A stretch of DNA of 64,000 nt. It comes from Hyphodiscus hymeniophilus (Eukaryota > Ascomycota > Leotiomycetes > Helotiales > Hyphodiscaceae). Positions 56,551 to 64,000 of this stretch are shown in pieces. The stretch is taken from positions 1,612,001 through 1,676,000 of the forward strand of contig VNKQ01000011.1 of NCBI GenBank assembly GCA_016508695.1. Reading direction: 5' to 3'. A program made the position numbers and the translations under genes. Below the pieces are notes generated by a model. That model was not told where the DNA came from and searched no databases. It saw only the letters and a list, made by a program, of their open reading frames with translations. Position 1 is the stretch's first letter, and each line of letters starts with the position of its first letter.

Positions 56551-58413
56551 ATTGAGTTAGGTACGTGGTACGAAGCAATCGGAAAAGAGGACGAGAAAGG
56601 AGGTTGTCCAAGAGTATAAATGGCTTCTTCTGATTATTTAACGTTGACAAACGCTCGTCTGAAATTCTCGTACTCGAGATACTTATGAGAATATCACCTC
56701 CATTCCCTGCATGCTAAGGTGGATTGTGAAGTCCCCCACCTTTAACAAAACCCCGCCTTCCTGAAGCAGTAATTCCCCAAAAGGGTAATGAGAAGCGGGA
56801 TACATGTGTACACCCGGACAGTTGCACACAGAAATTACATGGCCTATACAGTTTCCGAGCAACGCCGCTCGACATCAAGGCTGCGGGGGTGACAAGTACT
56901 ATTCGAAAACACCAAGTTGGAAACTCATGCGCCGGAAAAAGCCAGCCGCCTGCGCCACGTCGACACCATACTTTCATTCTCTGCTTTGAGATATCTAACT
57001 CCAATTCCTTTCATCCTGTTTTGGAGCTATTGTTCTGTATGTTTTGCCATAGAAACTCCTTTAAGTGATGTGCTTAACTTCTCTTACCATTTCCAATCAA
57101 CGATCCAAGGCGAATTCACAGGGGATGAGGCTATCAACCTACAGCCTCTCGAAAAAGAGAGTGTAGGGCTTGCAATAGTAAATTATGTGAGTGAGTTACA
57201 TTACTGAAATATTGGAAGTAATGGCATGGTCTTGCAAGAGTCATAGTCTACGAAAAAAGAGTTGCTCTGGGAGTCGAGTTCGCAGCCTGAGTTGCATGTT
57301 GATGTAGCAGCTCTCGTGTTTTGAGCGCTTACTTTTGAATTGCACTTTTGAAGATTTTGATGACATGTATGCATTGTGTCAAGTATGGGAAAACTCAAAT
57401 TTCACCCAATTCCTTGACGAATAGATCAAGAAGTGTGTATGGTAACGGATTCACACGAAGACTTGCGACGCTTTCTTCTGAGCAGATGAGTATGAAGTAG
57501 TTGTACCTCTTACAGGTAGTCCTAATCATTTGAGTACTTACCAAGTGAATATACAATCTGTCAGATTGTACGAGGAAGGTCTGCGAGTTGAAAGTTCAAT
57601 ATCAAGACTCCCATGCAGACTCCTGAAAATCCATTTGAAAGCTCTGATACCCACTTGCAAAAGCATGTCTACGAATATGGCAGACAAGGTTCCTATGAGT
57701 GATCCAAAGAAATCTCATCCAATGCCGTCGAGCAAAATATAGACTCGGAAGGCAGACTTTGAAGGCAAACCTTGAGATTCCTACTCTTAGCATAAAGACC
57801 AAGGAATGAATATTTTGTTGGATTCTGACTACGTGGGCAAGGAGAACGAACATGCGCAAACATGGAAACATCTCAGAGATATACATGCCATCGTCCACAA
57901 AAAGGCTTTTCGAAGAGCTACTCGGGGCTGGGCGTGTTCTCGGCGAGTTCCTCTCGATCTAGATCCTCATCCGTAGCTTACAACCTACTAGGAGCGTAAA
58001 TGCAAACTGCTCTTTATGATACGTCCTAATTCAACCCCAGCCCTGAACCAAAGTCCAAACTCTCCTTGCCCGATCCTCTCTTGAATGACAAAAGCGTCTC
58101 TCTCGCGCCTAATCTCCCCTAACAGAGTCACAATGATTTCGCACCTTCCCAATCTGGCTTGATATCAAACTTAGGTAGATCAGTTCGCCAATCCATCTTA
58201 CGACCCGGGCCTGCATAGGTAGGGCGTAGCAATTTAGATATAATCACGTGTCATATCGGTGACTCACCTGCTGTGCACTTCGACTCAATATCTATAGCTA
58301 GGTGGCAGGGGTAACACTATATCAGTACTTATCAATGTCTTGGTATAATATAATATCCACCGAACATCGAGAGAAGTCATCATCTGATAAGATATCAAAA
58401 TCCCATCCTGAAT
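56551..58413. other. Long gene-free stretch
   Basis: About 1.86 kb. The minus strand at 57530-57780 reads a hydrophobic stretch (DFFGSLIGTLSAIF, then VDMLLQVGIRAFKWIF) next to stops, possibly relic coding DNA, with no family recognised. A CACGTG lies at 58245-58250, 165 bp before the GNAT gene. Confidence 0.45.
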
Positions 58414-59079
58414 ATGTCCAGCTCAAAGCCAACAAACGCTCGCCCCTTCCACTCAATCACCACACCCCGCCTCATTCTCCGCTCCGGAGTCCCACAAGAT
58501 GCCAGAGCCGTAGCCACGATCCGATCTGAGCCCTTGAACAATCCACACGGTGGTGTCCACGAGCCAGACCTCCCAATCGAGACTCAAGCTCAACGACTTT
58601 TAGAACAGCAGGAATCTACGGCCGCTGGGAAGAATGCTTGGATGCAAATTCTCTTGAAACCAATCTTCACCGATCATATAGTTGAGGAACTGCTCGTCGA
58701 GGATGGTGTCATGATTGGCATGACGGGCTTCAACTCTTTCCCAACGGCGACTTTGAAGACAGGTACCAAGGAGATGGACGTAATTGTTGGTGATACGGGC
58801 GCAATGATTGACTATAGATATGCGCGGAAGCGATATGCACTTGAGGCTATTGAGGCCATTTTTGAGTATGGATTTGCAGAGTTGGGGTGTGGCATGATGA
58901 ATATTGATACTGCTGTGGAGAATAAACCGTGGAGGACTCTGATGAAAACCTTGGGGTTGGAGGATGTGGAGAAACTCGTGAAAACTGACACCGGGGAGGA
59001 GGTTGTGTATAAGTTTGATAAGGAGAAGTGGGATGGGTGTAAGAAAGGTTTGAAGGAGAGGGGAAAATGGATGCTATGA
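58414..59079 (+). CDS. GNAT-family acetyltransferase, RimJ/RimL-like
   Basis: One exon of 221 aa. It opens with the RimL-type ITTPRLILRSGVPQDARAVA. It continues with MIGMTGFNSFPTATLKTG and MIDYRYARKRYALEAIEAIF (motif A region, where Arg/Lys and Gly normally contact CoA), then NIDTAVENKPWRTLMKTLGL (motif B, the end of the GNAT fold). Such enzymes acetylate N-termini or small amines; the substrate is unknown. The start at 58414 is the only Met before the conserved opening. It is unrelated in detail to the GNAT gene at 6.2-7.4 kb. Confidence 0.88.
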   Translation: MSSSKPTNARPFHSITTPRLILRSGVPQDARAVATIRSEPLNNPHGGVHEPDLPIETQAQRLLEQQESTAAGKNAWMQILLKPIFTDHIVEELLVEDGVMIGMTGFNSFPTATLKTGTKEMDVIVGDTGAMIDYRYARKRYALEAIEAIFEYGFAELGCGMMNIDTAVENKPWRTLMKTLGLEDVEKLVKTDTGEEVVYKFDKEKWDGCKKGLKERGKWML

Positions 59080-59724
59080 AACTACATGGAAAACGTGTCG
59101 ACGAAGGGCTGGACCAAAATCGCTAATATGATTGGCATCTGAATGGAAATCGTCCCGGTGCTCACTTCCAATTTCTTCGAAGGGAGGAAGTTACATGTGT
59201 AACTATTGCAGTAATTTCGAAGTATCAACACTTTGAGAGGCCTCTGGGCAAATAGGAGCTCTACTAACACTCAGGAATGTTCTTCAAATTCCCCACCGTC
59301 TCATTTTCCCCACCACTTAGTTTAGGAACCTCCAAAAATGAAATGCAGGAAGGTCAGAAAGTCTAGAGATATCTGCCACTTGAGGAATGACTGTTTCTAG
59401 CAAGGGTAAATATGAACAGGAAAATGAAGCACGTGACAGAAAGAAAGAAAGAACAGTAAGTGCAGCAGTTGAGGAAGAATATTTAATAACACAAATTTGC
59501 GTGGTTATTGCGCACGGGGACGGGGATATCCGCCATATGACCTTCTACCATCCGTTATAAATCATTCTCTACTGGCCTAGACAATAAGCCGTGTGAGAAC
59601 GTTGTGAACAAAGACTAATGTATGTATAAGATGTAGTGATGCAGTATCAGAAATGGCAGATCGATGGCTTCAATCTGATTTCTGCCATATCATGAGCGCC
59701 TTGTATCCTGCTTGTTATGCATGC
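59080..59724. other. Intergenic between convergent GNAT and transporter
   Basis: About 645 bp. It contains a CACGTG (59430-59435) and a short GAAA run at 59439-59450. No gene is seen. Confidence 0.5.
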
Positions 59725-61522
59725 CTAGCTGGGTGTGAATTCATGCTCAGACATCGTAGGCTCCATGATCTCCCCCTTTTCCACCACCACCCCACTCCTC
59801 TCGGCAAGCTTGGATTCGATCCCAAAAAGTCTCGCCATCTCTTCCAAGGTGCGACCTCTCGTTTCAACTAGGGACCTGTCAGTGCTGTTGATGTGGGATG
59901 AGCGATGTACTTACCGAGAGCATAGCGGACGAATACGAAAGCAACGGCGCAGATACAGGCATATATGATATAGAGCTTCCATCGAATTGCGGCACCGACT
60001 GGTGGCGAAGCTTGAGCAACGATATAGCAGCCTGTCCAGAGGGAGGCTGTGCAAAGTGCACTTCCTTTAGCCTGCGTGCTCTATTAGTGTCATTCATATG
60101 GCTCATGGAGGAGATGCCTACTCTCATTGACAGTGGAAATATTTCGCTGGCGTATGTCCAAGACGCAACACCCCAGCTGATGTTGAAGAAAATGTAAAAC
60201 AAGTATGGAAAAGCAATAATCGCGTAGTTTCCGCTACTGCCGGGGTGACCCTCTGAATGCCATTGCAAGACAGTGATTCCGATCATAGCGCACATCATGC
60301 CAACAGTACCAATTTGAAGCCAGGTTTTGCGACCTAAGCGGTCGAACCAGAGGATCGGGATCCATGCGAAGACGAAAAGCACGATGCCAACTCCTCCCGT
60401 GGCTAGGTTTGATGTATGAGGATTGGTGATCCCACCACCTTTGAATAGACTCGGCTGTTACATAGTCAGTTCCTGTCTGCAGCAAAATAGAAATGCTCTA
60501 ACCGTATAGTAAAGGATGGAGTTAGTCCCCGTTATTTGCTGGAAAAACTGAATGGTCATTCCTAGCACCGTGACCATTAACACTGGTATCTTGAACATAT
60601 CTCCCCACCCTGCATGCGTAATCATCTTCTCAAAAACAACTTCATCGAGGATCTCCTGGATCACTAAGTTTGCGGCCTCAGATCCGTGAAAGCGTGTCAA
60701 AACCTCTCGGGCACACTCATGGCGCTCTTGAGCCACAAGCCAACGAGGGCTTGGAGGCACCCACCGCCAGCATCCAACAGCTAGGATAGCGGCTGGAATG
60801 ATTTGGATGGCTAGCGGGATGCGCCACCAGGAATCGATTGTCAAATAGTTGAATCCATAGTTGAGCCAGAAGGCAAAAAGCTCCCCGAAACAAAGCACCA
60901 TTTGCTCAATTGCGATGATGCGTCCGCGAATTGCTGCGGGTGCGATCTCCGAGATGTATAGTGGTACACCTCCAGCACAAGCCCCGACTCCAATCCCAAG
61001 AACTACTCTACCAATTGTCTTGAGCATAGTGTCAGTGTAAGTCATCCACGTTTAACAGGCCTAGAACACGGCTTACAATCTGTACAATAGAATATGATGC
61101 AGCCTGGATGATGGCTCCGATGATGAAAATGATAGCAGCCAGAGCGAGAAATCTCTCCCTACCAACCCTATCTGCTAAGTATCCCATCGACATCGCGCCG
61201 ATGAAACACCCAACATCATATAAGGAGACAACCGCTCCTGTCACCCCTGTCGAATACATGATGATCAGTTTTTGGATAGGATATTTCAAGAGTAACACCA
61301 GATGTTTCGGTCACACTGACAAGAATTTGAGGGCTCCATTAAAGCTATCCACCTCTCGTCAGCCACGATTACGCCCATCACACCCTGATCGTAACCAAAG
61401 AGAAAGGCTCCTAGCGAGACGAATGCGGTGGTCATGTAAACACGCGTGACACTCGGTGGCCGAACAGTCTCTGGTCCAACCCCTGGAGGCGGCCGTATTA
61501 TTTGCGTATTTTTCAAATGCAT
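59725..61522 (-). CDS. MFS sugar transporter
   Basis: There are six exons: 61522-61321, 61246-61077, 61018-60503, 60454-60122, 60071-59915 and 59867-59725, giving 506 aa with every phase closing. Sugar-porter signatures are GAFLFGYDQGVMGVI (TM1), GYLADRVGRERFL (loop 2-3), FFQQITGTNSILYYT (TM7), WFDRLGRKTWLQ (loop 8-9) and LVETRGRTLEEMARLFG (after TM12). The loop after TM6, usually PESPRWL, reads PPSPRWL here. Twelve membrane segments are expected. It should carry a hexose, polyol or related solute with protons across the plasma membrane. The true last junction uses the acceptor at 59868-59869; the earlier GACAG acceptor would run into a stop. Confidence 0.94.
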
Positions 61523-62156
61523 ATTGAATGCAGTGTGGGTGCAGACCTTTAAGGAAGAATTCTGCCAAATGAAACTGATTCCAGAGATCTTAGAGTGTGG
61601 GCTCAGGCAGAGATTTATACGTTAGCTGAGAGCACTCAATGATGTTTCTCCAGGTTACCCCATCTGGGTATCTGGGGAAATGGGGTGGAGCTGGAGATGA
61701 TCCTGATCATACTTGGTGAACGCCTCGAATCAATTGTTGTGGGGGCTGGAATGACATTCGCACCACGTTCCGGGGCTGATTGCCTGTTGGGAATCCAACT
61801 CGGTTAGCCTCCGGCAACATAAATGAGCTACTCGAGTAATGGGTTACTAACTGATCCCTCTGTACTTATTAGGTATTTAGCTCAAGAGGACTTGACCATC
61901 CGACTCCTTCAGATAAGTGAGGGATGGCATTACGTTGGTTGAAGCAATGCGTCTGGAGTCTAAATCGAAAGGTGATGTTCTTAGAACTCTACACTAACTG
62001 ATGAGTCGAACCGAGCTGTGCAGTAAGGTTCACAGGCCGAGAGGTTAAGCATTGACGGCGGTATGGGTCTATTGCGTAAAGGTGAGCCGGCTGATTTTCT
62101 TTACAGTAATGATTGCAGCACTCGGATAGGTATTGGCGAAAAAGTCGTGGAACATT
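61523..62156. other. Intergenic, transporter promoter
   Basis: About 630 bp upstream of the transporter and downstream of the edge-cut regulator. Nothing recognisable beyond ordinary promoter DNA. Confidence 0.5.
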
Positions 62157-64000
62157 TCAAACTCGGAGGTGCGGCTCCCATCCCCAAGCTTTTCTAAGTT
62201 CATGAAGTGCGGTGGCTGTGGGCCATCCGTGCAACTTCTCTGTCTGCAATAGTACGCTTTCAAGTCCTTTCTGTTCCTCATACTCATCAAAACGGTCCCC
62301 ACCTATCAATATATCAACATTATGTTATCAGATCAACTTAGGCTGGGGGTATTACATAGTCCTACAGCCATCGATGCCAGAAGAATTGCCGGAGGAGTAT
62401 GGGCATTCGAGAGGCTAATCCCGCAAAGCAGCCGCACATCAGCTTTTGCCTCTTCCTGAATACGATTTAGCTTCATATTTCGTATGATCGGTGGTGCAGC
62501 ACACATCCATTTTCCGGACAGCTTCCTTATGAGCTGGACCAGCTCGGGGCACGTGTGGATCGAAGATTACGAGTAACATGTGTGCAAGGATGTGATACTG
62601 GTATCCCATTACATGGCAATCCAGGTGCAGCCTAACGTTGGGAAATGATGTGTACTGAGGTGATGATATTTCATCACCAACGAAGAACGGATCAAATGAG
62701 ACCGGCTTTCGGGCTTGCCAATTGGAGTTGTCTTCTAAGAGCTTCTGATACAGATCAGGAGCTTGCGAAGCCGAGCCAAAAGCAAAGTTGAAAACGTCTC
62801 TGCAATGACTGGTTGCGTGAGACGCCCAAGTCCAATCATCAACACTCTCCGAGGCCCATGCTGGGGCGAGAGGGTCGACAATAAGCTCGACAGCACGGGA
62901 TGTTTTCAAGCATATATAAAGCTCTTGTCTAAAAGCTGCCCAGCAAGCTGCTTTCCGAAGTCCTGAAGTTGGCGCATCTCTGTACTTTTTGTACTCACGA
63001 ATAATTGCCTGGGTCCCAATCAAGTGTCCCTGTAAGTCAGAGCCCGCCAATGGAACTTGAACATCAGCTTTGCGTCTCAATCAGAGAATGGAGAGATTAC
63101 CATCCATTTCCTCTAATAATCGGAGGATGACGAGAGCCGCCAACAGTGCCTCATCCATGATGGCCTCGCTTTCTCCTAAAGTAGGGATCAATCTTTCGAG
63201 ACATTCTTGATAGTAATGATCGGCCACAAATGGGTCGAAGCACGAGGTACGGCTGAGATGCCTTGCAGAGAGAGCAAGCACTGCACAAGCAAGAGTTCGA
63301 TTATTTCTAGCTCGTTGTGGGACTTCTCGCGCGAATTGGCGATGCGGGTCACAGAAGTCGAACTGATCGCCATCCCAGAATCAGCGATAGTCTTTTGCCT
63401 TTGCGGGGCAGTCCACTTACGAAACATGAAACATGATCAACAAAGTGGCGTATAAGACTGGCTTCCTGCGATATTTGAAGTGGCCAAGCACCTGCTACAG
63501 TGCTGGGTGAGCTGGTCGTACTTACGGAGCGGAAGCTATTGCTTGATAGAAGTTGAGTTTTTCTTCCACCACATATATTTGACTCCACTGAAAGAGCTGC
63601 CGAGGAGATGGTGGCTGGTGTCTGAGTGTTTTTATCTGCTGTTGTCGGGAGATACTGAGGAGAACCATGATTGAGTCCTGGAAGGTATTGCTGAAGATCG
63701 TTGGCATGGCTCAAAGTTCCTGGTGGAACCTCCTGCTGCGCCCGTCTACGCTGGACGTCGGTGGCGACTTTCAGACTCTCATTCACAAAATCGACTAAAG
63801 TATAATGCAAATCAGCAGGTTTTAACCGGAATATGTGATACAGGAAACAAACCTCTTGCGGGGAGTGCCAGCCAAGTCTCCCGCCCACTGAATAGCTCGT
63901 TGGAGGCGGTCTGGGCTAAGATTCGGTGACGGTCGTTACTTACGCATGAGATTCGATCTCTGTGACATCGGCTACATGAAGGGAGTTTTTTGTCGCACTT
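62157..64000 (-). CDS. Zn2Cys6 transcription factor, 5' end beyond window
   Basis: The exons seen are 64000-63853 (partial), 63794-63421, 63362-63101, 63055-62505, 62455-62356 and 62302-62157, giving 526 residues without the N-terminus. The right edge cuts inside the zinc cluster: the last four of six cysteines are visible (CDKKLPSCSRCHRDRISC). Then come FSGRETWLALPARVDFVNES and the Fungal_trans_2-like domain (FDFCDPHRQFAREVPQRARN, LALSARHLSRT, LRLLEEMDVPLAGSDLQGHL, RLLCGISLSNAHTPPAIL). The end, LHGWPTATALHELRKAWGWE, is typical of ARCA-like regulators. It neighbours the divergent-side sugar transporter, a common regulator-transporter pairing in fungi, though both are on the same strand here. 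The intron at 63100-63057 uses the later acceptor, since the nearer one would make a 33-nt intron. Confidence 0.88.

Noticed and set aside
56714..57004. 96-aa minus-strand frame upstream of the transaminase
   Set aside because: No recognisable motif, start context or splice partners; composition like random DNA.
63911..63943. Apparent 33-nt intron in the edge-cut Zn2Cys6 gene
   Set aside because: The frame is open through it and 33 nt is too short for the introns seen here, so it was kept as coding.

Overview
This window is nuclear DNA of a filamentous ascomycete (Pezizomycotina). The evidence is the mix of genes: three Zn2Cys6 regulators, a laccase-type multicopper oxidase, a striatin/PRO11 orthologue, and fungal forms of SelO, BRX1, ORC5, Scd6 and PHO88. 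Genes are broken by short GT-AG introns, mostly 44-66 nt. A finer placement, perhaps Leotiomycetes, is only a guess from overall gene flavour. All gene models were spliced by hand from frame, splice signals and family motifs, and most close exactly in phase.

Layout. 1-17.2 kb: a KPWE/PEX14-like gene (-) with apparent frame breaks, the mRNA-decapping/translation regulator Scd6 (+), a GNAT acetyltransferase (-), mitochondrial SelO (-), an aldo/keto reductase (+), a 2.4-kb gene-free stretch with spaced repeats, ribosome-biogenesis factor BRX1 (-) and a Rab11/Ypt3 GTPase (-). 17.9-23.5 kb: one very large gene (+, 1718 aa) joining a chromodomain, six CCCH zinc fingers and SPOC-like/PIN-like C-terminal regions. 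It is the most interesting locus here. 24.7-33.5 kb: an acidic orphan (+), a Upc2-like Zn2Cys6 regulator (-), ORC5 (+), and a membrane-anchored multicopper oxidase (-).

34.7-46.7 kb: a secreted, probably GPI-anchored phosphoesterase with a Ser-rich tail (+), an orphan (-), a likely dead membrane-protein remnant, and then a short-chain dehydrogenase (+), a Zn2Cys6 regulator (-) and an HSL-type alpha/beta hydrolase (-), which may form a small metabolic group. 47.1-56.6 kb: PIG-P (GPI-anchor synthesis, +, one apparent frame break), striatin (-), RAD14/XPA (-), PHO88/SND3 (-) and an (R)-selective amine transaminase-like enzyme (-). 58.4-64 kb: a second GNAT enzyme (+), an MFS sugar transporter (-) and a Zn2Cys6 regulator cut by the right edge (-).

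Most of the window is housekeeping: RNA turnover, ribosome assembly, membrane traffic, replication, repair, GPI synthesis and ER targeting. Catabolic and regulatory genes are interspersed. I see no tRNA, rRNA, CRISPR or intact transposon. CACGTG sites recur in the intergenic regions. Three apparent frame breaks all sit in C/G homopolymers, which suggests base-calling or assembly error rather than gene death.
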